DNA of 45,359 nucleotides. Source: Alphaproteobacteria bacterium. Lineage in GTDB: Bacteria; Pseudomonadota; Alphaproteobacteria; Rhizobiales; JAKIUO01. Below, piece after piece: positions 35,098 to 44,241 of the stretch (its first letter is position 1; each line of letters starts with the position of its first letter). The position numbers were made by a program, and so were the translations under genes. The stretch covers positions 1-45,359 of the forward strand of contig JAJRQA010000128.1 of assembly GCA_024280475.1 (NCBI GenBank), in the 5' to 3' direction. The notes beneath the pieces are model-generated. The model was not told the DNA's origin. It searched no databases and saw nothing but the letters and a program-made list of their open reading frames with translations.

Positions 35098-36135
35098 GTG
35101 AATATCAAATGCCCGCAATGTGATACGCTTTATGATGTATCAAGCGAGATCGCCAATAGCGGGGCGCAGGTCCAATGCGCCAAATGTAACGATATTTTTG
35201 CCGCAACCCCTGCTCCAGAACCCGAACCAGCCCCACAAACAGATATAGAACCCGTTGGCGACCCGCTACCCGAACCTGTTGTTCAAGAGGCTTCAGACGA
35301 TGAGGGTCCATCCGATCTCTTAAACGAGGATGAAAAAGCCTTCTTCTCGTCATTTGGCGCCAAACTGGCTGAGGAAGAAGCGGCATCGGCACAAGATGAT
35401 GCTTCCGAACCAGAAGCACAAATCTCGGCCCCAGAAGCAAAAGAACCGCCCGCAATTGAGCTGGAAAATGATGATATTGGCTGGGTAGAAGACGAGATTG
35501 ATGAGCAACCAGTTGATGAAACACCGGCCCCGGAGCCAGTTGAAGAGCCCGTAATACCCGCAAACCCTGATCCGGTCGCAGCTGACGATCTGTTCGAAGA
35601 TGTTGATCTGCAAACCGAGCCGGAACCAGCAGAGGTGATCGCGCTCACCCAGCCGGTTGAAGAGCCTGCTAGCGAAAAATCTGCGGACGGACCAAAATTT
35701 CCACAATTGTCGCCCGTTTATATCGGCTGGGGCGCCCTTGCCGCCAGCATTGTATTGGTTATTGTTGCTGCCACCGCTTTTCGGGTGCCCATCGTCAAGG
35801 CGCTGCCGGGTATGGCGGGACTATATGAAAAAGCTGGGTACCCTGTGAATATACGCGGCCTGGAATTCCTTGGTCTCAATCATCAATGGATGGATCAAGG
35901 CGGACGCATGCGTCTCGTGGTACGCGGCGAGATCGTCAACATTACGGATGAAACCATGCCAGTGCCGCAAATTCTTTTTTCCATGATTGACAAAAGCGGA
36001 CTTGAGTTTTTCCAATGGACTGAAAAAGCGGGTCCCGCCATGCTGCAGCCCAAGGCACGAACTCGTTTTCGCGCGCAAATCCCGGCTCCTGCCGACCGGG
36101 TTCGCCAACTTAAAATACGTTTTGCCAATCGCTGA
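35098..36135 (+). CDS. MJ0042-type zinc-ribbon, DUF3426-like membrane protein
   Basis: A 345-residue protein. The N-terminal zinc ribbon 'MNIKCPQCDTLYDV' and 'VQCAKCNDIF' gives two CxxC pairs (residues 5/8 and 27/30). A long acidic, Pro/Glu-rich low-complexity region follows (about 40-200). One membrane helix ('IGWGALAASIVLVIVAATAF', about 213-235) precedes a periplasmic DUF3426-like beta domain (about 245-345) containing 'GGRMRLVVRGEIVNIT'. The function of the family is unknown; its place opposite ftsEX and before hpt is common in Rhizobiales. GTG start, with GGGAGA 12 bases upstream. Cytoplasmic ribbon and external domain suggest a membrane-spanning regulator, but this is inference. Confidence 0.85.
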   Translation: MNIKCPQCDTLYDVSSEIANSGAQVQCAKCNDIFAATPAPEPEPAPQTDIEPVGDPLPEPVVQEASDDEGPSDLLNEDEKAFFSSFGAKLAEEEAASAQDDASEPEAQISAPEAKEPPAIELENDDIGWVEDEIDEQPVDETPAPEPVEEPVIPANPDPVAADDLFEDVDLQTEPEPAEVIALTQPVEEPASEKSADGPKFPQLSPVYIGWGALAASIVLVIVAATAFRVPIVKALPGMAGLYEKAGYPVNIRGLEFLGLNHQWMDQGGRMRLVVRGEIVNITDETMPVPQILFSMIDKSGLEFFQWTEKAGPAMLQPKARTRFRAQIPAPADRVRQLKIRFANR

Positions 36136-36194
36136 GAAAACCGCTAGTTTGCAGCTTGTATCAATCAAGCCAGCAAAGATGCCCCAGCAAAAAT

Positions 36195-36761
36195 ATGACG
36201 ACCCCTCCTCTTAAAACCAACACCACCGAACCCCGTATTGAAGTTTTGTTCAGCGCAAATCAAATCGCTGATCGCAACAAACTTTTAGCCACACAAATCG
36301 CTGCGCACCACGACAAGGATCTTTTGGTCATTCCGGTGCTCAAAGGCAGTTTCATTTTTGCCGCTGATCTCATTCGCGAAATGCATCTCAACAAGCTGTC
36401 ACCCCAGGTCGATTTTCTGTATCTGGCCAGCTATTATGACGGTACCAAATCAAGCGGCAAGGTCGATATATTACGCGATATTGAAACCGATGTGTCGGGG
36501 CGCGATGTTTTGCTTATCGATGATATATTGGAGAGTGGCCGCACCTTGCAATTTGCCGCCGACCTGATGCGTTCGCGCGGCGCCGCCAGCGTTAAAATCT
36601 GCGTTTTTCTGGATAAAAAAGTGTTACGTGCCAAAGATATCGCCCTTGAACCCGATTATGTCGGCTTCACCTGCTCCGATCTATTCGTCATCGGCTACGG
36701 CATGGACCTCGCCCAACGCTACCGCGAATTACCATTCGTCGGCCATATCGTCGAGGAGTGA
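36195..36761 (+). CDS. hpt: Hypoxanthine phosphoribosyltransferase
   Basis: A 188-residue purine-salvage enzyme that makes IMP (and often GMP) from PRPP. It has the PRPP loop 'DVLLIDDILESGRTLQFAA', the loop I region 'VIPVLKGSFIFAADLIREM', the flexible-loop residues 'ASYYDGTKSSGKV' and the base-binding end 'EPDYVGFTCSDLFVIGYGMD'. Start at ATG 36195; a longer version would require TTG. It follows the zinc-ribbon gene by 59 bases on the same strand and is probably cotranscribed. Confidence 0.95.
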   Translation: MTTPPLKTNTTEPRIEVLFSANQIADRNKLLATQIAAHHDKDLLVIPVLKGSFIFAADLIREMHLNKLSPQVDFLYLASYYDGTKSSGKVDILRDIETDVSGRDVLLIDDILESGRTLQFAADLMRSRGAASVKICVFLDKKVLRAKDIALEPDYVGFTCSDLFVIGYGMDLAQRYRELPFVGHIVEE

Positions 36762-36812
36762 TGCTTACCTCATTATTGCGCTTTCTCGCGAGATCCCAGC
36801 CCCTCACCCCGA

Positions 36813-36845
36813 CCCTCTCCCAGTGGGAGAGGGAGAGGGAGAGGG
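36813..36845 (+). repeat. Hairpin plus (GGGAGA)3GGG tract, potential G-quadruplex
   Basis: CCCTCTCCC-AGT-GGGAGAGGG (36813-36833) is a 9-bp hairpin whose right arm opens a run of four GGG triplets spaced by AGA (36825-36845). This fits the G-quadruplex rule. The block belongs to the CCCTCACCC...CTCTCCC...GGGAGAGGG kind of intergenic repeat common in many proteobacteria. Confidence 0.7.
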
Positions 36846-36867
36846 AGCAAGAAGTGCCATATTGCAA

Positions 36868-36899
36868 ACCCCTCCCCCGTTTCCGGGAGAGGGGTTTTT
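36868..36899 (+). terminator. Intrinsic terminator of hpt
   Basis: ACCCCTCCCCC-GTTTCC-GGGAGAGGGGT is an 11-bp stem with one mismatch, followed by TTTT. On the plus strand it ends hpt. Read on the other strand it may also serve clpB, whose stop lies one base away, although the T-run there is poor. Confidence 0.8.
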
Positions 36900-36900
36900 C

Positions 36901-39507
36901 TTACAGTGAGCGCATTTCAACCTCGACACCATTCAAGGTGATGTTGCCGTTTTGGGTCGAGACATTGACCTCGTCGCCATCCTTGATTTTGCCGCCCAAA
37001 ATCAGCTCGGACATGGGATCTTGCAAGGCTTTTTGAATGACGCGTTTCAAGGGCCGCGCACCATAGGCCGGGTCATAGCCTTTATTGGCCAACCATTGCC
37101 TGGCATCCTCGTCAAGAGTGATGGTCATCTTGCGATCATCCAGCAATTGTTGCAGCCGTTTGATCTGGATATCGACGATGGAGGCCATCATGTCGCGTTT
37201 TAAGCGATGGAATAAAATGATCTCGTCAAGCCGGTTCAAGAACTCTGGCCTAAAGCCGGACTTGACCACCGCCATCACTTCATCACGCACCTCATCGACG
37301 TCTTGATCCTCGTTCAGATTGACTAGGAATTCGGAGCCCATATTGGAAGTCATGATGATCAGCACATTGCGAAAATCTACTGTTCGTCCCTGTCCATCAG
37401 TCAAGCGGCCATCGTCCAATACCTGCAACAAGACATTGAACACATCTGGATGGGCTTTTTCGATTTCATCAAATAAAACAACCTGATAGGGCCTGCGACG
37501 CACAGCTTCTGTCAACGAGCCACCTTCTTCATAGCCGACATATCCAGGAGGCGCACCAATCAGACGGGCCACCGAATGTTTCTCCATATATTCCGACATA
37601 TCAATGCGGGCCATGGCCGTTTCATCATCAAACAAGAAACTTGCCAGCGCCTTGGTAAGCTCGGTTTTACCGACCCCGGTGGGACCTAAAAACATGAATG
37701 ATCCAATGGGCCGATTGGGGTCTTGCAGGCCGGCACGAGCGCGGCGAACAGCTGTTGAAACAGCACGCACGGCTTCGCTTTGACCAATCACCCGTTTGGC
37801 CAACACGTCTTCCATTTTAAGCAGCTTTTCACGCTCACCTGTCAGCATTTTATCAACCGGAATACCAGTCCAGCGCGATACGACGCCCGCAATATGATCG
37901 GCGGTGACGGCTTCTTCCACCATCAGCTCACCATTGTCCTCATCGCCTTGCTCACGTTCTTGCAAACGCTTTTCAAGCTCTGGAATGGTGCTGTAGGAAA
38001 GTTCCCCAGCCTTTGACAGATCACCCTTGCGCTGCGCGCGTTCCAACTCGATGCGGGCGCTATCCAGCTGTTCCTTAATAGCCTGCGCTCCTGCCAGCTT
38101 GTCCTTTTCGGACTGCCAGCGACCCGTCAATGTCGCAGATTTCTCTTCCAGATCCGCCAGCTCTTTTTTAAGCGTTGCCAGCCGATCTTTGGAGGCGTCA
38201 TCTTCTTCAGCGCGCAAGGCTTCACGCTCGATCTTCATCTGGATGATGCGGCGATCAAGTTCGTCCAGCTCTTCTGGTTTGCTGTCCACCATCATACGCA
38301 GGCGCGATGCTGCCTCGTCCATCAGGTCGATGGCTTTATCTGGTAAGAACCGATCCGAAATATAGCGGTTCGACAGGGTCGCCGCGCTGACAAGCGCATT
38401 ATCTGTAATGCGTACGCCATGGTGCAGCTCGTATTTTTCTTTGAGACCGCGCAGGATCGAAATCGTGTCCTCGACATTTGGCTCGTCCACGAATACCGGT
38501 TGAAAACGCCGCGCTAACGCTGCGTCTTTTTCAACATGTTTGCGGTATTCATCAAGCGTCGTGGCGCCAACGCAATGCATTTCACCGCGCGCCAAAGCGG
38601 GCTTTAACAAATTGCCCGCATCCATCGAGCCTTCCGATTTACCAGCCCCGACAATGGTGTGCATTTCATCAATGAACAAGATGATCTGGCCATTGCTGTT
38701 TTCAACTTCGCTCAAAACGGCTTTCAGGCGCTCTTCAAACTCGCCGCGATATTTGGCCCCCGCGATCAGCGACCCCATATCGAGCGATAGCAGCTTTTTG
38801 TCCTTAAGGCTTTCAGGCACATCGCCCTTGATGATGCGCTGCGCAAGACCTTCGGCAATAGCTGTTTTACCAACGCCGGGTTCGCCGATCAGCACCGGAT
38901 TATTCTTGGTGCGGCGTGACAGGATCTGAATGGTGCGGCGGATTTCCTCGTCGCGGCCAATGATTGGATCCATCTTGCCATCGCGCGCCTGTTGCGTCAG
39001 GTCCTGGGAATATTTCTTGAGCGCGTCATAGCTTTCTTCGGCGCTGGCGCTATCGGCCGTACGGCCCTTGCGTAAATCATTGATCGCCGCATTGAGTGAT
39101 TGCGCATTGACGCCAGCGTCGGCCAATATGCGGCTCGTGCCCGCCGCTTTAACAATCGCCAAAGCCAGCAATAGACGCTCGACCGTGACATAGCTATCGC
39201 CGGCCTTGTCGGCGACTTTTTGCGCTTCATCAAAAACCTTGGCCAGCGCGGGGGTCAAGCTAACCTGTCCAGCCCCCCCACCTGACACTTTGGGTAATTT
39301 GGCAAGCGTCATCTGTGTTGCTTCAAGCGCCTGTTTGGAGCGGCCCCCGGCCCGGTCGATGAGACCAGCGGCCAGTCCCTGCTCGTCTTCAAGCAAAACC
39401 TTAAGCATATGTTCGGGAGTAAATTGCTGATGCCCTTCGCGAAGGGCAAGGCCTTGTGCAGATTGCAAAAAGCCCTTGGCACGATCGGTGTATTTTTCAA
39501 AATTCAT
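36901..39507 (-). CDS. clpB: ATP-dependent disaggregase ClpB
   Basis: An 868-residue hexameric AAA+ chaperone that rescues aggregated proteins with DnaK. The N-domain starts '[20 protein letters not shown]'. AAA-1 carries Walker A '[15 protein letters not shown]' and Walker B '[15 protein letters not shown]'. A complete coiled-coil middle domain (about residues 395-540) separates ClpB from ClpA/ClpC. AAA-2 carries '[15 protein letters not shown]' and '[15 protein letters not shown]'. The start at ATG 39507 follows GGAGAAG; an upstream in-frame extension has no ribosome site. A heat-shock-like promoter lies about 125 bases upstream. Confidence 0.97.
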   Translation of the reverse strand: MNFEKYTDRAKGFLQSAQGLALREGHQQFTPEHMLKVLLEDEQGLAAGLIDRAGGRSKQALEATQMTLAKLPKVSGGGAGQVSLTPALAKVFDEAQKVADKAGDSYVTVERLLLALAIVKAAGTSRILADAGVNAQSLNAAINDLRKGRTADSASAEESYDALKKYSQDLTQQARDGKMDPIIGRDEEIRRTIQILSRRTKNNPVLIGEPGVGKTAIAEGLAQRIIKGDVPESLKDKKLLSLDMGSLIAGAKYRGEFEERLKAVLSEVENSNGQIILFIDEMHTIVGAGKSEGSMDAGNLLKPALARGEMHCVGATTLDEYRKHVEKDAALARRFQPVFVDEPNVEDTISILRGLKEKYELHHGVRITDNALVSAATLSNRYISDRFLPDKAIDLMDEAASRLRMMVDSKPEELDELDRRIIQMKIEREALRAEEDDASKDRLATLKKELADLEEKSATLTGRWQSEKDKLAGAQAIKEQLDSARIELERAQRKGDLSKAGELSYSTIPELEKRLQEREQGDEDNGELMVEEAVTADHIAGVVSRWTGIPVDKMLTGEREKLLKMEDVLAKRVIGQSEAVRAVSTAVRRARAGLQDPNRPIGSFMFLGPTGVGKTELTKALASFLFDDETAMARIDMSEYMEKHSVARLIGAPPGYVGYEEGGSLTEAVRRRPYQVVLFDEIEKAHPDVFNVLLQVLDDGRLTDGQGRTVDFRNVLIIMTSNMGSEFLVNLNEDQDVDEVRDEVMAVVKSGFRPEFLNRLDEIILFHRLKRDMMASIVDIQIKRLQQLLDDRKMTITLDEDARQWLANKGYDPAYGARPLKRVIQKALQDPMSELILGGKIKDGDEVNVSTQNGNITLNGVEVEMRSL

Positions 39508-39632
39508 ATCGTCTTCTCCTGGCACAAAATGCTTGCCCGCAAGGCACAAGCATCTCGTCGCATCTGGTTGTTCAATCGAGCTGCAAAAGCGGACCCGCAA
39601 GCGGCATCCAATTGCGTCTCATCTAGATGAAG

Positions 39633-39660
39633 ATATAGGGCTAAAAACTTCGCACAAAAG
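39633..39660 (-). promoter_or_regulatory. Candidate sigma-32 (RpoH) promoter of clpB
   Basis: On the minus strand CTTTTG is followed after 14 bases by CCCTATAT. The -10 element is one base from the RpoH consensus CCCCATAT, whereas the -35 element matches CTTGAA only in its first three bases. The position (about 125 bases before the ATG) and the target (clpB, a standard RpoH gene) support it. Confidence 0.35.
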
Positions 39661-39756
39661 CCCCTTGCGTCAATTTTACTTAATCATGATTTACATCTGA
39701 TCCAGAAGCGTTATTCTTGTTGTTAAAATGGTTTACGAGTTTTGGGGGATTTATTG

Positions 39757-40665
39757 ATGATACTATTATCTGCTTTCATTACATTGATTTGCGCGAGTTG
39801 TACGCCAGCAATTCAAACCATCCCACAGATAACCTCACACATCTTGACCATTCCCGTCGCCAAACGCTCGCGCCGTTCACGAGCATGGGCCATATGCCGC
39901 CGCAAATATGGCAAGAAACTTACCGGCGTAACGATGAAAAAGGGCAACCGGTTTATCTGCCACTATCGTAAAACCAAATCCCAAATACGCGCCAGCTGTC
40001 GCAGAAAATATGGCAAGCGTTTCATTAAACTTCTTAAAACCCGCAAGGGTTATGCTTGCAGTTTCAATTCCACTCGCAGGCAATTTATCAAACTTTGCAA
40101 ACGCAAATATGGTCGTCGCTATCTGCGCGTGATCCGCAAAAAGGGCCGAAATCTTTGTATTTACCAGGCAAGTAAACGACAGATGAGGCTTACTTGCAAA
40201 AAGCGTCATGGCAAACGGTTTCTTCGCCTGTCAAAAACCAAAGGCCGCACTCATTGCATTTTCAAAATAAATCGCAAACAGGCGCTGACACAATGCAACA
40301 AGACCTATGGCGATCGGTTTTTGCGCATGTCCAAAAACAGCAAGGGACGTTTTACCTGCTGGTACAGACCAAGTTTTGAACAAGCCGTCATCCAGTGTCG
40401 CAAAAATCACGGCAATAAGCTCATTGATGTCATTCGCAAGGACAAACGCTATGTTTGCCGGTTCACCCCTGATGCAACTACGGGAGGCGATAATTTCAGC
40501 ACTCCCGATGACCGGGGAGCAGATCCTGGAAAAGGTGGCGGTTTTAATGATCGTTTTGAGGAGCATGAACCCGGCACAAAGAAGCAGCTCGAACAAAATC
40601 CGGCCTTTCCCAGACCCAATAATCCATCTGTCACACCGGCTGATAAAAAGAATATCGAAGCCTGA
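39757..40665 (+). CDS. Secreted cationic protein with six 33-residue Cys-bounded repeats
   Basis: 302 residues, not matching any family I know. The start is ATG 39757 with GGGGGAT eight bases upstream. The N-terminal hydrophobic segment 'MILLSAFITLICASC' acts as a signal or anchor; the Cys are not in a clear lipobox. Residues 47-238 are six tandem units with Cys at 47/68, 81/101, 114/134, 147/167, 180/201 and 214/234: consensus C-R/K-R/K-K-Y-G-K-R-F-L/I-R-L-x-K-x-K-G-R-x-x-C-x-Y. The repeats are extremely rich in Lys and Arg. The tail (239-302) is Gly/Pro-rich and mixed in charge ('DDRGADPGKGGGFNDRFEEH'). Each unit probably closes one disulfide in the periplasm or outside. Binding of an acidic polymer (polysaccharide, DNA, teichoic-like or LPS phosphate) is the simplest guess. 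Confidence 0.75.
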   Translation: MILLSAFITLICASCTPAIQTIPQITSHILTIPVAKRSRRSRAWAICRRKYGKKLTGVTMKKGNRFICHYRKTKSQIRASCRRKYGKRFIKLLKTRKGYACSFNSTRRQFIKLCKRKYGRRYLRVIRKKGRNLCIYQASKRQMRLTCKKRHGKRFLRLSKTKGRTHCIFKINRKQALTQCNKTYGDRFLRMSKNSKGRFTCWYRPSFEQAVIQCRKNHGNKLIDVIRKDKRYVCRFTPDATTGGDNFSTPDDRGADPGKGGGFNDRFEEHEPGTKKQLEQNPAFPRPNNPSVTPADKKNIEA

Positions 40666-40715
40666 CCTTTTGCATTCAACTGAACTTCAAAATATCAACG
40701 AGCACGAGAACATAT

Positions 40716-41501
40716 ATGACAGACAATAAACACCAACCGATCGAGCTGACTAAAATCACCCGCTATCCGGTCAAAGGGTTATCCCCGGAAACCCTGACAA
40801 GCGTAGAACTGGTGGCAGGCGCGACTCTGCCCTTTGATCGCGCCTATGCGATTGAAAATGGTAAAAGCCGGTTCGATCCGGCAAATCCAAAATATTTGCC
40901 AAAGGTCAATTTCTTGATGTTGATGCGCCATGAACGCATGGCCAAATTAAAAACCAGCTTTGATGATCACTCACAAACATTGACGATCGAACTTGAGGGC
41001 AAAATGGTCGCCAGAGGTGTGCTTGATACCAGTGAGGGGCGCCGCGCTATCGAAGATTTTATGGTCGACTATATGACCAGAGAGCTCAATGGAGCTCCAA
41101 AGATCGTTCATGGTATGGATCACAGTTTTAGTGATGTCTCCGCCAAATGCCTGCACATCATAAACCTCAAAAGTGTACGCGCAATCGAAAAATTTTCGGG
41201 CCGCACCGTTGACCCCTTGCGCTTTCGTGCCAATTTGATCATCGATGGACCAGATGCCTTTAGCGAACTCGACTGGGTAGGGAAAACACTCGCCAGCGAT
41301 AAGATCACCCTAAAGGTTTTCAAACGCACACAGCGCTGTCCGGCCACCAATGTCGATCCGCAAGAAGGCGTGCGCGACATGACCATTCCCGATCTATTAT
41401 TTGAGCATCTTGGCCATCGCGATTTTGGCGTTTATGCAAGCGTCAAATCGGGGGGCTCGCTCAAAGAAGGCGCAAAATTTTGCCTTCAGGGGGCAGAGTA
41501 A
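40716..41501 (+). CDS. MOSC-domain protein
   Basis: A 261-residue protein with an N-terminal MOSC beta-barrel domain ('ITRYPVKGLSPETLTSVEL', residues about 13-110) and a C-terminal MOSC domain (about 125-255) containing the conserved Cys in 'KRTQRCPATNVDPQEG' and 'DFGVYASV'. MOSC proteins bind molybdenum or iron-sulfur-linked sulfur carriers and include amidoxime reductases (YiiM, YcbX, mARC). No ferredoxin domain is fused, unlike YcbX. The VOC gene follows almost immediately (five bases), so they are cotranscribed. Confidence 0.88.
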   Translation: MTDNKHQPIELTKITRYPVKGLSPETLTSVELVAGATLPFDRAYAIENGKSRFDPANPKYLPKVNFLMLMRHERMAKLKTSFDDHSQTLTIELEGKMVARGVLDTSEGRRAIEDFMVDYMTRELNGAPKIVHGMDHSFSDVSAKCLHIINLKSVRAIEKFSGRTVDPLRFRANLIIDGPDAFSELDWVGKTLASDKITLKVFKRTQRCPATNVDPQEGVRDMTIPDLLFEHLGHRDFGVYASVKSGGSLKEGAKFCLQGAE

Positions 41502-41506
41502 CCCAG

Positions 41507-41923
41507 ATGATAATCCCCAATCTGATGATAACGGATATGCCACGCTCCATTGCGTTCTACCGCGATCTGCTTGGCATGAATGTAACCATGATGATCAGTG
41601 CTGAGCGAAAGATGCTAGCAAGTACGCAAGAACGAAATGCGGTATTTGCGACGCTGGAATGGCAAGAAAGCCAGTTGATGCTGCAAACTGTCGCTAGTCT
41701 GTCAAGCGAGCTTTCGCAGTTTTCCCCCGATGCTACGCCCTACCCGTCGGGCACCATCTATTTCCGTACCATGCACCCAGATACGGTATTGGACCGGGTC
41801 GCCAATGAGCAAATCGTCAAAGGACCGCTACAACAATGGTATGGCATGAGGGAGATCTATCTTCGGGATCCTGATGGATATATCATCTGCCTGGGCGCCC
41901 CTGAAGGTTCGCTATCCACATGA
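41507..41923 (+). CDS. VOC-superfamily (glyoxalase/bleomycin-resistance) protein
   Basis: A 138-residue single VOC unit with two beta-alpha-beta-beta-beta modules: 'IIPNLMITDMPRSIAFYRDL' at the start and 'QQWYGMREIYLRDPDGYIIC' at the end, the latter including the usual metal-ligand Glu and the 'RDPDGY' turn. VOC proteins may be dioxygenases, isomerases or drug-binding proteins; the function is not decided here. Start at ATG 41507, since the longer frame begins at TTG inside the MOSC gene. The GGGGGCAGAG stretch upstream lies within the end of the MOSC gene. Confidence 0.82.
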   Translation: MIIPNLMITDMPRSIAFYRDLLGMNVTMMISAERKMLASTQERNAVFATLEWQESQLMLQTVASLSSELSQFSPDATPYPSGTIYFRTMHPDTVLDRVANEQIVKGPLQQWYGMREIYLRDPDGYIICLGAPEGSLST

Positions 41924-41996
41924 TAGTACTAAATCAAATACGCACCCGCTTTTGCAGCATTAGGTTGATAGAGTAAAAGGTTCCCTGCAAATTGCT

Positions 41997-42542
41997 TCAA
42001 GCAACAATATTGCCGGACCCATCAGTTGCATCTTTACTCTCATTAGCTTCAGAAGGGGCCGCTTTTGGTTTGCGAGGGCGTGGTTTACGCTTGGGCTTGG
42101 CAGCAACCGGTGTACTGGCCACCCCATTGCCATTGACCGTAGGCTGATCACCCGTACCGGGGATTGATGCTTCAGAACTGCCAGCTGGTGCATCCGCTTC
42201 CTCTTTAGGAGATCGAGAACTCCGATCAGTATTGCGGTCTGATTTGCCATTATTTGTTTTGGCAGTCTGCGCAGCAGCATGTTCTTCCTGCTTGGCCTGA
42301 GCCGCCTGAATTATGCGATTATAATGTTCGGCATGTTGAAAATAATTTTCTGCCGTAACAGGATTTCCTGCAGACAGGGAATCTCTTGCCAATGCCATAT
42401 ATTTCTCGGCAATATGAGCGGCTGATCCCTTGATTTTCACATCTGGACCATTGGACTCATAGTTCCGCGACAACGGATTATTCGACCGGCTATTGCCGCG
42501 TCCGCGTCCGCGGTTTCTTCTGTTTTGCTGTCCCTGTCTCAT
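41997..42542 (-). CDS. DUF4167 protein (RNA-binding-like, basic N-terminus)
   Basis: A 181-residue protein. Its first 25 residues are Arg/Asn/Gly-rich ('QNRRNRGRGRGNSRSNNPLS'), followed by the DUF4167 core 'SRNYESNGPDVKIKGSAAHI' and 'AEKYMALARDSLSAGN', then 'AENYFQHAEHYNRIIQAAQA'. The rest is low-complexity and ends in a Lys/Arg/Pro-rich stretch. The family is almost confined to Hyphomicrobiales and related alphaproteobacteria. Its role is unknown; the composition suggests RNA or ribosome contact. It normally sits directly after prmC, but here a 763-base gap separates them. Confidence 0.9.
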   Translation of the reverse strand: MRQGQQNRRNRGRGRGNSRSNNPLSRNYESNGPDVKIKGSAAHIAEKYMALARDSLSAGNPVTAENYFQHAEHYNRIIQAAQAKQEEHAAAQTAKTNNGKSDRNTDRSSRSPKEEADAPAGSSEASIPGTGDQPTVNGNGVASTPVAAKPKRKPRPRKPKAAPSEANESKDATDGSGNIVA

Positions 42543-43305
42543 AAGGCCCCTGCCTTTACTTTCACATGTAACCTGCGTTCCGGCATTTAATTTTACCTTC
42601 AGGCAGTGATCACCAAAACCGCTTCGATGATCTAATTTTTTTCTTCAATTGAGGATTCAAATCCACATCAATGACTATCAAATTCCTTGGCTGACAATCA
42701 AATCGATCTGTATTGAGCTATACACAAAGCAACATCAAACCAGCAATCAATCCCCTCGCAACGAATGTTATCTAATCAGGTCCCCACTCAAGGAAAACCC
42801 AATTAAGGAAAACTCAATTTTTGAGGTCAGTTCAACTAGATATCATATATTGTTATAAGTACCGGCTCTCATAAAATTCACAATAGTTACAATCACTTGA
42901 ATCGTTCACAGACCGTCCGATCTCATTAGCCGTAGCAATCAACATCAAGCTTGTCCATACGCGGCTCGAAAAATATAATAAGTACGCCCGACTTTCTATC
43001 GGCTTCCTCATCACATATCATTCGATCAATGCCGTGGCGCATTCAATCTGCTTGATCCTCAAGATGGTTTGTGATCGTCCAAGCAACTTATAGTTCTACT
43101 GCCCGATCTTTATTCCTTCAATGACTTTTCGCGAAAAGCCCGAGGTCTGACGATGTGTTCCAGTCTGCTTTCAATATCAAGCATTGTGCCTTGGCGACAA
43201 TTGGAGGCTACAGCTGGATGATTCGTCTCTTGCCCAATATAATAGCCCCTCTGGACTTCTATGTACAAGCTTATTTTTTTGTCTGGGAGTAATCTTCTAT
43301 TTGGC
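42543..43305. other. 763-base gap without a recognisable gene
   Basis: AT-rich sequence between DUF4167 and prmC, both on the minus strand. Both strands were read in all frames. The longest frames are short, lack a ribosome site and resemble nothing known. One 15-base tandem repeat is present: AAGGAAAACCCAATT (42790-42804) and AAGGAAAACTCAATT (42805-42819). No tRNA T-arm pairing, terminator or palindrome stood out. It must hold the DUF4167 promoter. Confidence 0.6.
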
Positions 43306-44241
43306 TTAACCTGCCGTGCTACAAGGAGATGCCGCCAAGGCCCTTATGTGCCCTGCCAAATCCTTATATTGACCATTTGAGGTGCCAACTCCATTAAAAC
43401 CTGCCGCTTCAAGGAGCGCATTGATCTGCGTATGCTGGCCTTCGCCTATTTCAAAAATAACGATGCCTTCGGGGCTCATTACGCTGGTCAATTGTGGGAT
43501 AATTTCCCGATAAGGATCAAGTCCATCATGCCCTCCATCAAGCGCCCCGTGAGGATCAAAAAGCGCCACATCGGGCGCCAATCCATCTATATCATCATGA
43601 CGAATATAGGGAGGATTACAAATGACAAGATCAAACCGCTCCGCACCCTCGTCACCCATGCCATCCAACCAGTTTTGTGCCCTAAAACGGACCCGATCCC
43701 CACAACCAAGGCGCTCCGCATTCGCTATTGCCACTTCGAGAGCCTGCGTACTGATATCAATCCCGACGCCTGTTGCTTGATCAAACTCCAATAATAGAGA
43801 AATCAGCAAGGCGCCAGATCCCGTTCCAAGATCAAGAAAACAAAGTTTCTCATGGGGTTTTTCTGTCAAATGACCGCGCTCTTCCAAAAGCTCAAGTGAG
43901 GCCTCTATCAGCGTTTCGCTGTCAGGACGCGGATCAAGTACATCAGGGCTGAGGCGAAATTCGTGCTTCCAGAATCCCCGCTCGCCAACGATCCTGGAAA
44001 TCGGCTCCCCCGCCATTCGGCGTGCCAGTCTTTGCGCAATCTCCCCTAATTCAAGCTCGCTCAACAATCGATCAGGTTCCAGAAAGAAAGCGGCTCCTCG
44101 CAGCCCCAGAGCATGTGAAATCAACAAGCGAGCATCAAGCTCTGGCGTCAATACACCAACTTTTTCGAGCACCTGAATGACATTTCGGCAACAGGTGCGA
44201 AAATGCGTTGGCAATGGTTGTTCAGACATTTGACGGCTCAT
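43306..44241 (-). CDS. prmC: Peptide chain release factor N5-glutamine methyltransferase
   Basis: A 311-residue SAM-dependent enzyme that methylates the GGQ glutamine of release factors. The N-terminal helical domain (about 1-90) is followed by '[20 protein letters not shown]', the SAM motif '[19 protein letters not shown]' and the catalytic '[15 protein letters not shown]'. It overlaps the end of prfA, its substrate's gene, by 20 bases (or 8 if the second Met at 44229 is used); neither start has a strong ribosome site, so coupling is likely. Confidence 0.95.
   Translation of the reverse strand: MSRQMSEQPLPTHFRTCCRNVIQVLEKVGVLTPELDARLLISHALGLRGAAFFLEPDRLLSELELGEIAQRLARRMAGEPISRIVGERGFWKHEFRLSPDVLDPRPDSETLIEASLELLEERGHLTEKPHEKLCFLDLGTGSGALLISLLLEFDQATGVGIDISTQALEVAIANAERLGCGDRVRFRAQNWLDGMGDEGAERFDLVICNPPYIRHDDIDGLAPDVALFDPHGALDGGHDGLDPYREIIPQLTSVMSPEGIVIFEIGEGQHTQINALLEAAGFNGVGTSNGQYKDLAGHIRALAASPCSTAG

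Noticed and set aside
42640-42670. TTCAAATCC resembling a tRNA T-loop
   Set aside because: The flanking five bases do not pair and no acceptor or anticodon stem can be built.
42649-42858. 69-residue frame on the plus strand in the prmC-DUF4167 gap
   Set aside because: It starts with TTG, has no ribosome site, and its Lys/Glu/Asn repeat merely reflects the 15-base DNA repeat.
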